From the NCBI RefSeq assembly GCF_000013045.1, contig NC_007677.1, positions 1,798,001 through 1,862,000 on the forward strand: DNA of 64,000 nucleotides. The letters are read 5' to 3'. Made by a program: the position numbers and the translations under genes. This DNA comes from Salinibacter ruber DSM 13855 (GTDB lineage Bacteria; Bacteroidota; Rhodothermia; Rhodothermales; Salinibacteraceae). Position 1 is the stretch's first letter. Each line of letters starts with the position of its first letter. Shown here in pieces: positions 25,881 to 34,598 of the stretch. Under the pieces are notes generated by a model that worked only from the letters and a program-made list of their open reading frames with translations, searched no databases and was not told the origin of the DNA.

Positions 25881-27455
25881 CTACGCGGGGATGGACGGCA
25901 TCAGGTAGTTGCGGGCCACCTCGGTAAAGGCCTCGACCTGATCGTCGACCCAGGAGGGGGGCAGGTCCCGTTCTTCGGCCATCAACTCGGCGACCCGGGG
26001 CGCCACGTCGATGCTCGCCTGGGCGTCGAGCAGCAGGCATCGGGTGCGGCGGGCCAGGACGTCCTCTACCGTACGGGCCATCTCATGCCGGGCGGCCCAC
26101 ACCACCTGTCCGGCCCGGATGGGAAGCCGCTCGTCGAGAGGGGTCTGGAGGTGGGGGTGCTCCTCCATCAGGCCGCCCAGCGCTTCGGCGTCGGCGCCAT
26201 AGAGGGCGAGGTCGCCAAACTGCTCCGGGTTTTGGTGCCAGCCGTGCAGGCGGAGGTCGTCCGTTTGGGACGGCCGGCGGGCAAGCTCTGCGTGGCGGGC
26301 CGCCCGGTCGATGGTGTCCTCCGCCATCTTGCGGTAGGTGGTCCACTTGCCCCCCGAAATGGTGACGAGGCCGCTGTCGGACACGTTGAGCTGGTGCTCG
26401 CGGGAGATGTCCGAGGTGTCCCCGTTGCTTCCAGGGGGGGCCACCAGGGGACGAATGCCGGCATACACGCTTCGCACATCCTCCGGGCCCGGGTCCTTCG
26501 CGAGGTACCGCTGGGCGTGGGTGAGGAGGAAGTCCAGCTCCTCGTGCCCGGGTGTGGGCTCCATGCTCACCTCGTCGACCTCCGCCTCGGTCGTGCCGAC
26601 GACGACCCGGTCGTGCCACGGGATGGCGAAGAGGACGCGGCCGTCGTCCGTCTTTGGCACCATGATCGCGCTGTCGCCCGGCAGGAACGACTTGTCCAGG
26701 ACGATGTGGGTCCCGCGGCTGGGGCGCAGCGTGGTGCCGGCCGACGGGTCGTCCATCTGGCGGATGGTGTCGGTGAAGATGCCGGTGGCGTTGATCACCG
26801 ACCGGGCCTCGATGTCGAACGTGGCGCCGGTTTCCTGGCACTCGGCGACCACGCCGTCCACGGCCCCATTCGTCTTTTTGAGGTCCGTCGCCTTCATGTA
26901 GTTGAGCAGCACGCCGCCCTGCTCGTCGGCCGTCTGGGCCATGTTGACGGCCAGCCGGGTGTCGTCGAACTGCCCGTCGAAGTACAGAATGCCGCCGCGC
27001 AGGCCGTCGGTCTCCACGGTGGGAAGGCGCTCAATCGTCTGGTTTCGATCGAGGTACTGCGACCGGCCAAAGTTTTGGCTGCCTGCGAGCAGGTCGTACA
27101 CCTTCATCCCGATTCCGTAGTAGGGCGCCTCCCACCACTTGTAGCTCGGCACCACGAAGGGGAGGTTGCTCACGAGGTGGGGGGCATTGTCCTGAAGCCG
27201 CTCCCGTTCCTTCAGCGCCTCGAAGACGAGGGACACGTTGCCCTGCTCCAGGTACCGGACGCCGCCGTGCACGAGCTTCGTCGAGCGGCTGGAGGTCGCC
27301 TTCGCGAAGTCGTGCATCTCGAGCAGGAGCGTATCGTAGCCCCGGGCCGCGGCGTCCACGGCACAGCCGAGCCCGGTGGCCCCACCGCCGATGATGACGA
27401 AGTCCCAGGGCGTCTGGCGGGATTGAAGTGCCTCGATGCCTTGTGTGCGGTCCAT
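25881..27455 (-). CDS. glpD: aerobic glycerol-3-phosphate dehydrogenase (GlpD)
   Basis: This 524-aa FAD enzyme oxidises G3P to DHAP at the cytoplasmic membrane and passes electrons to quinone. It has the dinucleotide motif IIGGGATGLGCAVDAAARG and the family segments SSRSTKLVHGGVRYLEQG, GTHIVLDKSFLPGD and SISGGKWTTYRKMAEDTID-like (VTISGGKWTTYRKMAE). The C-terminal DAO_C domain is present. The length matches GlpD. It is the last gene of the leftward unit glpV-porin-glpD, separated from the barrel gene by 225 bp containing a strong stem-loop. It converges on the chemotaxis gene. Confidence 0.94.
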   Translation of the reverse strand: MDRTQGIEALQSRQTPWDFVIIGGGATGLGCAVDAAARGYDTLLLEMHDFAKATSSRSTKLVHGGVRYLEQGNVSLVFEALKERERLQDNAPHLVSNLPFVVPSYKWWEAPYYGIGMKVYDLLAGSQNFGRSQYLDRNQTIERLPTVETDGLRGGILYFDGQFDDTRLAVNMAQTADEQGGVLLNYMKATDLKKTNGAVDGVVAECQETGATFDIEARSVINATGIFTDTIRQMDDPSAGTTLRPSRGTHIVLDKSFLPGDSAIMVPKTDDGRVLFAIPWHDRVVVGTTEAEVDEVSMEPTPGHEELDFLLTHAQRYLAKDPGPEDVRSVYAGIRPLVAPPGSNGDTSDISREHQLNVSDSGLVTISGGKWTTYRKMAEDTIDRAARHAELARRPSQTDDLRLHGWHQNPEQFGDLALYGADAEALGGLMEEHPHLQTPLDERLPIRAGQVVWAARHEMARTVEDVLARRTRCLLLDAQASIDVAPRVAELMAEERDLPPSWVDDQVEAFTEVARNYLMPSIPA

Positions 27456-27590
27456 GAGATCAATTGCAAAACCAACAGAGTAAACGAGTCCGTTCCCGGC
27501 GGCCGCCGCCTCCTGGACGCAGTGCGGCGGAACGGCCCCGCGACGGGGAAGGGCCCGGGCGCACCCGAGCCGAACGAGGGCGTGAACGCG

Positions 27591-27622
27591 CTGGGGCCCC
27601 CACCGGCAGGTGGCGGCCCCAG
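27591..27622 (-). promoter_or_regulatory. intercistronic stem-loop between barrel gene and glpD
   Basis: CTGGGGCC-c-CCACC pairs with GGTGG-c-GGCCCCAG around a GGCA loop, giving 13 base pairs with one mismatch. There is no T-tract on the minus strand. It could partly terminate transcription or protect the upstream mRNA from 3' decay. Confidence 0.55.
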
Positions 27623-27680
27623 GCCGACTGAGCTCTTACATCGTACTCAGCACGCTCACTGATGTACCTACCGCACGCTG

Positions 27681-28892
27681 TTAAAAGCTGAAGGAGAGCT
27701 CCGTCAGGACCCCGGAAAAGCTGTCGGCGGGCGCCGGACGGGTAACGGGGGTCCCCTGAGCAGAGTTGAAGCTATCCCCGTGGCTCTGCGTGACACCGGA
27801 CACCTTCAGGAGAGCGTGGTCGTAAAGCTCCACCCCAATTCCTCCCTCGAAACGGGTAAGGTTGCCGTCCGGATCGCCGGAGGCATTGTCGATGGCGTCG
27901 CCCTGGTCACTGACGATCACAAAGCGACCAGCGAGGTAGAAGCTTTCCGTGATGTCGACTTTCGCACCGAGACCACCGAAGGCCGCGGCAGCATCATTCG
28001 TGCCGTCCACCTCGCTGTCTTGTGCGTAGCCGCCCCAAAGGTCAATGTCCAGGGGGCTCGGGGTGATCTTGGCGTCCACCTGCGTGATCCATCCGCCGTT
28101 CGGAAGGGCCGCGTGGGTGTTTTTGGACTGGTCAGCAAACCCACCATTTGGGTTTTGCTGCTCGGGGTTCAGGTTGATGTTTTCGCGGTCCCCCCGGGCA
28201 AAGTCCATGGTCTCTTGGCCCGTTGCGCCCGCAAGTCCAGCCCCGACCTGGAGCACGTCGGAGACAGCGTATGTGGCATTTCCAATCAACCACACTCCGG
28301 TGGAGCCTTCACCCAACGTGGTCAGGTTCTCTCCGAAGGTCTTCGCCGCGGTCAGGTCGAATCCAAATCCTCCGTACGATCCAATCAACTTCACGCCCTG
28401 ACCGGCAGTGATGATGTCGGCCGGTGAGTTTCCGATGAGAGGGTTTCCCTGAACCACGGGGCCATCCGAGAATCCGCGGAAGTGCATGAGGCCGGTGACG
28501 GGCGTTCCTGCCTGGACCGTCAGCCCCTCACTGACCTGCATATTCATCACCATGAAGTCGACCGATGGCCCGAGTCCAAACTGACCGCCAAAGTCGTTCG
28601 GCTCTTGTTCCAGCATGAGTAGCCCGCTCACGTTTTCGGAGAACTGGACGCTGGCATTCAGGCCGGCGCGAGCACGATGGAAGCCGGTCACCGCTCCGGG
28701 GAAGCCGTCCACAGAAATGGACTGAGCGGACTGCATGAGGTTGACGGCGAAGTCAATCTCCGGCAGCTCGCCATCCTCCATCTGCGCCTGCGCCGGCACC
28801 GCCGTCGCCATGAGGAGCAGAAGGGCAAAGACGCTAGCGGTCAGCCATTGAAAAAAGGCGTTTGAGGGCTCTGAAATCGTAAATTGAGACAT
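27681..28892 (-). CDS. outer-membrane beta-barrel protein, putative porin of the glycerol cluster
   Basis: This 403-aa protein starts at ATG 28892 with a signal peptide (hydrophobic SVFALLLLMATAVPAQA, cleavage near AQA-Q). The mature part is a series of amphipathic beta strands with alternating hydrophobic residues and Gly/Asn/Asp-rich turns. It ends in LTELSFSF, with the terminal aromatic residue expected of outer-membrane barrels. I do not recognise a named porin family. Its place between the glycerol-binding protein gene and glpD suggests a channel for glycerol or a related solute. The frame is open upstream to 29141, overlapping glpV, but homology-like sequence begins at the signal peptide. 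Confidence 0.75.
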   Translation of the reverse strand: MSQFTISEPSNAFFQWLTASVFALLLLMATAVPAQAQMEDGELPEIDFAVNLMQSAQSISVDGFPGAVTGFHRARAGLNASVQFSENVSGLLMLEQEPNDFGGQFGLGPSVDFMVMNMQVSEGLTVQAGTPVTGLMHFRGFSDGPVVQGNPLIGNSPADIITAGQGVKLIGSYGGFGFDLTAAKTFGENLTTLGEGSTGVWLIGNATYAVSDVLQVGAGLAGATGQETMDFARGDRENINLNPEQQNPNGGFADQSKNTHAALPNGGWITQVDAKITPSPLDIDLWGGYAQDSEVDGTNDAAAAFGGLGAKVDITESFYLAGRFVIVSDQGDAIDNASGDPDGNLTRFEGGIGVELYDHALLKVSGVTQSHGDSFNSAQGTPVTRPAPADSFSGVLTELSFSF

Positions 28893-29056
28893 AAGAGGTG
28901 TTGTGGGTTGGTCGTTGTTCGTGAAAACGGGCGTAGACAAAGTCCCCATCGAAGGGAACTCCAGTCGCCCGACCCTGCTGTTGGCCTCTCCAAAAAGAAC
29001 CGATACCGACGCCCGGAGAGGCGCGTCGAAATGCTCGTCGTAATGCCGGAAGGTCC

Positions 29057-29103
29057 CCGGCCGCAGCGCGAGCCCGAGGGCTCGGGAGGCGCACTGCGGC
29101 CGG
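29057..29103 (-). promoter_or_regulatory. large intercistronic stem-loop between glpV and barrel gene
   Basis: CCGGCCGCAG (29057-29066) pairs with CTGCGGCCGG (29094-29103). Inside it, CGAGCCC (29069-29075) pairs with GGGCTCG (29078-29084) around a two-base gap that would open to a larger loop. No T-tract follows on the minus strand. It lies directly after the glpV stop. Confidence 0.55.
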
Positions 29104-29125
29104 AGTCTGGTCCGGCCGGAAAGGG

Positions 29126-30961
29126 CTACTCCCCCTCCCACTGCTTCAGGAGTTCATCGTACGGCACCGTCTCCGGCTCTTCCGGGGACCGCTCAGCCTT
29201 CGGGGCGCCCGGCTGGTTGAGCCAGTACTCCCGGGTGCGCTCTTCGTTGAGCTCGGGGGAGTACTGTGCCATCCGCAGGCGGTCCATGAGCGAGTTCTGA
29301 ATGCTCGCCAGGTCGTTCATCGCCTGCTTGACGGTCTTCTCGCCGGTCACGGCGCTGGCCACCTGCTTCCACCACTGCTCGGCCAGGAGGGGGTAGTGGG
29401 GGACGTTCTTGCCTGAGTCCGTCCACTGGTCCTCCACCGGGGAGGTGTAGAAGGAGATCAGGCCGCCGAGGTCGCCCTCGCGCTCCTGCCAGTACTCGGA
29501 GTTGACCGTGGAGCTTCGGACGGGCGTCCGGCCCACGTTAAACTTGTTGAGCGAGACCGTCTTGGAGGAGGCAAACTGGGCCCACATCCAGGCGGCGTGC
29601 CGCTTGTCGCCGGTGGTCTGCTTCGGGATGGTCCAGCTCCCGGCGTCCTGGTAGCCGACCTTCATGCCTTCGTCCCAGTACCGGCCGTGGGGCGTGGGGG
29701 CCACGCGCCACTTGGGGTTGCCCTCGTCGTCCGTCACGGCCGACTCCGGCGAGGTAAAGGGCTCGGCCGAGAGGAAGGTGATGTACTGGAAGACGCGCTG
29801 CGCCACGCTGCCGCGAGAGGGCACGGGGCCCGCCTCCGACCAACTCATGGACGGGGCGTAGGGCGGGGCGTAGTCGTTCAGCCAATTCACGTACTTGCGG
29901 GTGGCGTAGTAGGCCGCGGGGCTGTTTGTCGCACCGCCACGGTCCACCGAGGAGCCAACCGGGATGCGGTCCTCCACGCGGATGCCCCACTCGTCGACGG
30001 GACGGCCGTTCGGAAGGCCCTTGTCGCCGGCGCCCGCAATCGAGAGCCAGGCGTCCGTGAAGCGCCATCCCAGCGAGGGGCCTCGGCGCCCGTAGTCCAT
30101 GTGGCCGTACACACCGTCCGTCTCGGCGCCCACGTCGGAGGGGGACACCGACTCGGTGAAGAACTCGGCGATGTCTTCGTAGGCGGCCCAGTTGCGGGGC
30201 ACGCCCAGCTCATAGCCGTACTCGTTCCGAAACTGCTCCTTGATCTCCGGGTCGTTGAACCAGTCGTACCGAAACCAATAGAGGTTCGCGAACTGCTGGT
30301 CCGGCAGCTGAAGCTGCTCGCCCTCAAAATTCTGGCCGAACTCCGGGTTCATCCAGTCGTCCAGGTCGAGCGTCGGGTTTGTAAACTCGCTGCCCGCCCC
30401 GTTCATGTAGTCGGTCAGGTTGACCGCGCTCTGAAGGCGGATGTGGGTGCCGATGAGGTCGGCGTCGTTGACGTAGATGTCGTAGACGCTCCGGCCGGAC
30501 GCGAGCTGCGTCTGGAGCTTCTCGACCAGGTCGCCCTCACCGATAATGTTGTGGGTCACGTTAATGCCCGTGATCTCGGTAAAGGCTTGGGCGAGCGTCT
30601 CCGATTCCCACGTGTGGGTCTTAATCGTCTCGGCCACCGACTCGACGTCGGTGCCGCGGAGCTGCTCGGCATTTTCCGCGAACCACATCAGCTCGTCGAT
30701 CTGCTCCTTCAGCGTGAGGACCGACGGCTGAAACTCCATCGCGTACTTGACGGCGGCCCGCTTGCGGTCGTTCATGGGGCCGTACTCGTTCTGGGCGTAC
30801 TCCCGGGCTTCCTCCCGCGTGATGTCGGGATAGTTGGGCTCATCGGGAAAGTCCTGCGCCTGCGCGGACGCGAGGGGTTGGAGGAGGAGGGCCGCGACGC
30901 AGAGGGCGACTGGCATCAGCCAGCCGCGGCGCGGCGCATGGGGTTGGTAAGAGGTGCTCAT
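29126..30961 (-). CDS. glpV: glycerol ABC transporter, substrate-binding protein (GlpV-like)
   Basis: This 611-aa periplasmic binding protein has a signal peptide ending near SAQAQ. The family is the one encoded with the glpSTPQU importer of Rhizobium, in which GlpV captures glycerol. Matching features include the long N-terminal helical part (YAMEFQPSVLTLKEQIDELM) and central aromatic binding-type segments (FANLYWFRYDWF, WAAYEDIAEFF). It is somewhat longer than typical members. It has its own promoter module upstream, nearly identical to that of glpK, and leads the unit glpV-porin-glpD. This separates the binding protein from the permease genes, unlike the single Rhizobium operon. Confidence 0.88.
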   Translation of the reverse strand: MSTSYQPHAPRRGWLMPVALCVAALLLQPLASAQAQDFPDEPNYPDITREEAREYAQNEYGPMNDRKRAAVKYAMEFQPSVLTLKEQIDELMWFAENAEQLRGTDVESVAETIKTHTWESETLAQAFTEITGINVTHNIIGEGDLVEKLQTQLASGRSVYDIYVNDADLIGTHIRLQSAVNLTDYMNGAGSEFTNPTLDLDDWMNPEFGQNFEGEQLQLPDQQFANLYWFRYDWFNDPEIKEQFRNEYGYELGVPRNWAAYEDIAEFFTESVSPSDVGAETDGVYGHMDYGRRGPSLGWRFTDAWLSIAGAGDKGLPNGRPVDEWGIRVEDRIPVGSSVDRGGATNSPAAYYATRKYVNWLNDYAPPYAPSMSWSEAGPVPSRGSVAQRVFQYITFLSAEPFTSPESAVTDDEGNPKWRVAPTPHGRYWDEGMKVGYQDAGSWTIPKQTTGDKRHAAWMWAQFASSKTVSLNKFNVGRTPVRSSTVNSEYWQEREGDLGGLISFYTSPVEDQWTDSGKNVPHYPLLAEQWWKQVASAVTGEKTVKQAMNDLASIQNSLMDRLRMAQYSPELNEERTREYWLNQPGAPKAERSPEEPETVPYDELLKQWEGE

Positions 30962-31062
30962 AGCAAAGCCACCGTTGGTAATGAAAGAAGTCGTTGAGGA
31001 CGATCAGGCGTCGAAGAACAAAGGAGCGCCCCAGTGGACACGACCCGTCTCGAGGGCCCCGT

Positions 31063-31070
31063 AAGCGCTT
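31063..31070. promoter_or_regulatory. AAGCGCTT palindrome in the glpV leader
   Basis: The sequence reads GTAAGCGCTTCCG. It lies downstream of the predicted glpV start of transcription, and its centre is 65 bp from the palindrome in the promoter. It could be an auxiliary operator for a LacI-type repressor. Confidence 0.5.
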
Positions 31071-31119
31071 CCGTAGCCCTGGAGGGACGGTCGCGGCTGC
31101 CTTCATTAGTCTAGAGGGC

Positions 31120-31185
31120 AGTATAGAAAGCGCTTTTCTTCATCGATAGTCTAATCTTCCGAGAAAATGATTCCATCTTCCCAAA
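31120..31185 (-). promoter_or_regulatory. glpV promoter module (AraC-type repeats, palindrome, -10)
   Basis: Read on the minus strand, it contains two GGAAGAT direct repeats exactly 21 bp apart (plus-strand ATCTTCC at 31154-31160 and 31175-31181). A 10-bp palindrome AAAGCGCTTT (31127-31136) and a TATACT -10 hexamer (31120-31125) follow. A 65-bp block (31121-31185) matches the block in front of glpK (37558-37622) without gaps. The proximal repeat ends next to the poor -35 position (TATCGA), as in class II activation. The start codon of glpV lies about 160 bases downstream. Confidence 0.75.
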
Positions 31186-31420
31186 GTGGCGCCGCCGTCT
31201 AACGAGGCACGAGGGGACGGCCGGTTGGCCGACGCAGTGTCGACCGCGCGGCCCGACGGCCCTGTTTGCCCGCGATGGGAATTGCGGCCGTGAGGGAAGC
31301 CGTGCGTCTTCGGGCCATGCGGGGCACGACCGTGAGGGCTAGGCCATTAGCGCCGTCCCCCCGGCGGGCCCCAGGGGCCGGATGTCCGGGGGAGGAATCA
31401 CCAATCCGCCCGGCGCCGGC

Positions 31421-31711
31421 CTAGAAAAAGTTGATGGTGCCGATAATGGACAGCGCCCCGAGGAGGAGCACCGCCCACACGGCCGTCGGCCCCACCAGGT
31501 AGAGCCACAGGCAAAAGAGGGCGCCCGTCATCAGCAGGCCCATGAAGAAGCGATCGCCCCGGGTGGTCTCGATGGGGAGGAGCCCCTGGCGTGCCCATCC
31601 GGGCTCCTTCATGTCCCAGATCGTCAGGCTGATGAGCAGCAGAATGATCGACCCGAGGAAGATGAGGGTGGGGGACGTCCAGTTCATCCAGTCGGGGGGA
31701 AGAGAGAGCAT
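31421..31711 (-). CDS. glpU: small membrane protein of the glycerol importer (GlpU-like, DUF2160)
   Basis: This 96-aa protein has three predicted membrane helices (TLIFLGSIILLLISLTIW, then RFFMGLLMTGALFCLWLYLV and a C-terminal helix). The motif WDMKEPGWARQGLLPI matches the DUF2160 family encoded in glpSTPQUV operons. Its exact role in glycerol uptake is not established. It starts 51 bp after the glpQ stop and is the last gene of the unit glpK-S-T-P-Q-U. It is short but very well supported by context and length. Confidence 0.88.
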   Translation of the reverse strand: MLSLPPDWMNWTSPTLIFLGSIILLLISLTIWDMKEPGWARQGLLPIETTRGDRFFMGLLMTGALFCLWLYLVGPTAVWAVLLLGALSIIGTINFF

Positions 31712-31762
31712 GGGGACCAGTGGGGTGGAGTGAGGCAGGGGGCGGGAGGGGCGGCAACGCCG

Positions 31763-32557
31763 CTACACGCGGCCCATGGAGAAGCCCGTGGCCAGGAGGT
31801 CGCGGACGAGGTACACGATGATGGCCCCGGGAATCATGGCGATCACACCCGCCGCGGCCAGCACGCCCCAGTCCCAGCCGCCGGCGCCGAGGCTCCGGGT
31901 CAGGGTAACGGTAATCGGCTGTGCGGCCTCGTTGGTGAGGGTGCGGGCGAGAAGCAGCTCAACCCAGGAGAACATGAACGTCAGAAACGCCGTCACCGCG
32001 ATGCCGGGCTTGATCAACGGGAGGAAGATGTTCCAGCAGAAGCTGGTGAAGCTGTGCCCGTCGATAAAGGCCATCTCGTCGATCTCCTTCGGGATGCCGG
32101 ACATGAACCCCTCCAGAATCCAGATGGCCAGCGGCAGGTTGAACAGGCAGTGTGCCAGCGCGACCGCCCAGTAGGTGTCGATCAGGTTTAGGTTCGAGTA
32201 GAGGATGAAGAACGGCACCATGAAGGCCGCCGGGGGCGCCATCCGGTTCGTCAGGAACCAGAAGAACAGGTGCTTGTCGCCCCGAAAGTCCCAGCGCGAA
32301 AAGGCGTAGGCGGCGGGGAGGGCCGCGATGGTCACGAACACCACGTTCATGGAGGCCATGATGATGGAGTTGATGTACCCGGCCCGCCAAAACTCCGAGG
32401 TCAGAATCTCCTCGTAGTTCGCGAGCGTGAACTCGTGCGGATACAGCGTCAGCCGACTCAGAATCTCGGAGTTCGGCTTGAACGACATGTTGACCATCCA
32501 GTAGATTGGTATCAGGATGAATACCAAAAACAGGATGAGATAATACTTTTTATTCAT
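31763..32557 (-). CDS. glpQ: glycerol ABC transporter permease (GlpQ-like)
   Basis: This 264-aa inner-membrane permease of the MalG/carbohydrate-uptake group has about six membrane helices. The EAA loop that couples to the ATPase is visible as EIDEMAFIDGHSFTSFCWNIF followed by LPLIKPGI. Its start codon overlaps the stop codon of the preceding permease gene by four bases, indicating translational coupling. Together with the partner permease it should form the heterodimeric channel for glycerol. Confidence 0.92.
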   Translation of the reverse strand: MNKKYYLILFLVFILIPIYWMVNMSFKPNSEILSRLTLYPHEFTLANYEEILTSEFWRAGYINSIIMASMNVVFVTIAALPAAYAFSRWDFRGDKHLFFWFLTNRMAPPAAFMVPFFILYSNLNLIDTYWAVALAHCLFNLPLAIWILEGFMSGIPKEIDEMAFIDGHSFTSFCWNIFLPLIKPGIAVTAFLTFMFSWVELLLARTLTNEAAQPITVTLTRSLGAGGWDWGVLAAAGVIAMIPGAIIVYLVRDLLATGFSMGRV

Positions 32558-33420
32558 TGGTCACCACCTGCACCTTGTCCGAGGTTAAGCATGACGATGT
32601 AAATCACGAAGGAGATAAGGATCACGATGAAGAAGTAGATCAGCGACGTCGCCGCGCCTCTTCCCATCTGAAATCCCCCAATGGCCATTCGTGAGGTGTA
32701 CGTGCTGAGGAAGGTCGTGGAGCTTCCCGGGCCGCCGCCCGTGAGCACGAACGGTTCGGCGTAGATCTTAAACGAGTCCATCAGCCGCAGCAGGACGGCG
32801 ATGATGAGAACGCCTCGCAGGTTCGGCAGCGTAACGTACCGGAACGTCTTCCAGGGCGAGGCCCGGTCGATCTTGGCGGCCATGTAGTATTCCTCGGGGA
32901 TGGCCTGAATGCCGGCGTAGCAGATGAGGACCACCAAGGGGGTCCAGTGCCAGATGTCCATGGCCAATACCGTCCACCAGGCGTCAAAGGTGGAGCTGCT
33001 AATCTCGTAGGAGTACCCGAACCAGTTGAAGGCGGCGGGAAGGACCCCGATGTCCGACCGGGTGAACACGCGCCAGATGATGCCGACGACGTTCCAGGGA
33101 ATCAGCAGCGGGATGCCCAGGAGGACGAGGCTGACGCCGACGCCGGGGCCCTCTTTGGGCATGCAGAGGGCCAGCCCCAGCCCGAGCGGGATTTCCGTGA
33201 TGAGCACGAGGAAGCTGAAGACGAATTGCCGGGCCAGCGCCCCCCGAAACGCCTCGTCCTCGAGGATGGCAACGAAGTTCTCCAACCCTGAAAAGTAGGG
33301 CTCGGTGCCCGGAAGCAGGGTCAGTTGGGAGTAGTTCATCACCGTGATGAGCGGGATGAAGGCACTGATCGAGACCAGGAGCAGTGCCGGCAGCAGAAAG
33401 AGCCAGGGACGTTGTTTCAT
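32554..33420 (-). CDS. glpP: glycerol ABC transporter permease (GlpP-like)
   Basis: This 288-aa inner-membrane permease of the MalF/UgpA-like group has six hydrophobic segments. Its EAA loop reads EYYMAAKIDRASPWKTFRYV followed by TLPNLRG. It lies 44 bp after the second ATPase gene and overlaps glpQ by four bases. The identity as the glycerol permease rests on the complete glpSTPQU gene order around it, since the sequence alone would only give a sugar-type permease. Confidence 0.92.
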   Translation of the reverse strand: MKQRPWLFLLPALLLVSISAFIPLITVMNYSQLTLLPGTEPYFSGLENFVAILEDEAFRGALARQFVFSFLVLITEIPLGLGLALCMPKEGPGVGVSLVLLGIPLLIPWNVVGIIWRVFTRSDIGVLPAAFNWFGYSYEISSSTFDAWWTVLAMDIWHWTPLVVLICYAGIQAIPEEYYMAAKIDRASPWKTFRYVTLPNLRGVLIIAVLLRLMDSFKIYAEPFVLTGGGPGSSTTFLSTYTSRMAIGGFQMGRGAATSLIYFFIVILISFVIYIVMLNLGQGAGGDQ

Positions 33421-33464
33421 GGGAGTACAGAGGGCCTAACGGGGAGTGCGGGAGCGGGGCGTGC

Positions 33465-34583
33465 CTACTGGGCGTGCACGGCCTGTTTCTCGTGGAAAAA
33501 CTGGACCGTGTCGGGGGGAAAGTTGAGCCAGATCGAGGCGCCCTCTTCGATCATAAAGTCGTGGGCCACGCGGGCCTTCACCTCCACCTCGGTGTCGTCG
33601 AGGCGCGTCGTCAGGATCTGGTAGCCGCCGACCATCTCCACCTGATCGACGGTCGCGGGAATGTAGTCCGTGTCCTCTTTCGGGTCGGCCACCTGGACGG
33701 TCACGGAGCTGGGGCGGATGCCGATCTGGCAGTCGGTCCAACTCAGGTCGATTTCGTCGTGGATGTCCGCGGAGACGGAAATCGTGTGCGGCCCGATTTG
33801 CGCGTGCGGCGCCGCGTCGTTTTCCGTCACGCCGCACTCGAGCAGGTTCATGCCGGGGCTCCCGATGAAGTGGCCGATGAAGGTGTTGACCGGGTTCTCG
33901 TAGAGGGTCTCGCCGCTGTCGTACTGCACGAGACGCCCGTCCCGCATGATGGCCACCTGCTCGGCGAAGGTGAGCGCCTCGTGCTGGTCGTGCGTCACGT
34001 AGAGCGCCGTGATTTCGAACTCCTGCTGGGCCTCCTTCACGCGCCGGCGGATGGTGAGCTTCCGGGCGGGCTCCACGTCCGTCATCGGCTCGTCGAAGAG
34101 GATGGCGGAGGTGTCCGCGCGGATGATGCCGCGCCCCAGGGCGACCAGCTGGTTCAGCTCGGGCCCGAGGTTCGAGGGGCTGCTGTGCAGAATGTCGTTG
34201 AGCTCCAGCAGGTCGGCAATCTTCTGGACGCGCTCTTCGATTTCGTTCTCCGGCGTGCCGCCATTCCGCAGGGGAAACGCGAGGTTGCCGTAGACGTCCA
34301 TCGAGTCGTAGATGACCGGAAACTGAAAGACCTGTGCGATGTCGCGCTCGGCCGGGGGCTTCTCGGTCACGTCCTCGCCGTCGATGAGCACCTGTCCCTC
34401 GGTGGGCTGGAGGAGCCCGGAGATGATCTGAAGGAGGGTGGTCTTGCCGCACCCCGACGGGCCCAGCAGCGCGTTGGCGGTGCCGTCCTGCAGGGTCAGG
34501 TCTACGTGGTCGATGGCCACCGTCTCGTCCGCGGTGCCCGCATCGTAGACGTGTCGTATGTCACGAACTTCGATCTCAGCCAT
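33465..34583 (-). CDS. glpT: glycerol ABC transporter ATPase with degenerate signature (GlpT-like)
   Basis: This 372-aa ATPase has Walker A GPSGCGKTT, Q-loop VFQFPVIYDSMD, Walker B ILFDEPMTD and a proper H-loop (ALYVTHDQHEAL). Its ABC signature is degenerate: LGPELNQLVALGRG instead of the usual LSGGQ form. This is a known trait of GlpT proteins. The C-terminal part is a TOBE/MOP-type regulatory domain. The partner ATPase upstream has the opposite defect, so the two probably build one good composite ATP site. Start ATG 34583 lies 15 bp after the partner's stop. Confidence 0.9.
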   Translation of the reverse strand: MAEIEVRDIRHVYDAGTADETVAIDHVDLTLQDGTANALLGPSGCGKTTLLQIISGLLQPTEGQVLIDGEDVTEKPPAERDIAQVFQFPVIYDSMDVYGNLAFPLRNGGTPENEIEERVQKIADLLELNDILHSSPSNLGPELNQLVALGRGIIRADTSAILFDEPMTDVEPARKLTIRRRVKEAQQEFEITALYVTHDQHEALTFAEQVAIMRDGRLVQYDSGETLYENPVNTFIGHFIGSPGMNLLECGVTENDAAPHAQIGPHTISVSADIHDEIDLSWTDCQIGIRPSSVTVQVADPKEDTDYIPATVDQVEMVGGYQILTTRLDDTEVEVKARVAHDFMIEEGASIWLNFPPDTVQFFHEKQAVHAQ

Positions 34584-34598
34584 GTACCAGCGTCGACG

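Larger units (their letters stand above)
30962..31420. other. intergenic region between glpU and glpV
   Basis: This is 459 bp without a gene. It contains the glpV promoter module (31120-31185), a second AAGCGCTT palindrome in the leader (31063-31070), and GC-rich short inverted repeats near 31355-31385 after the glpU stop that could end the upstream transcript. No open frame here looks like a gene. Confidence 0.6.
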
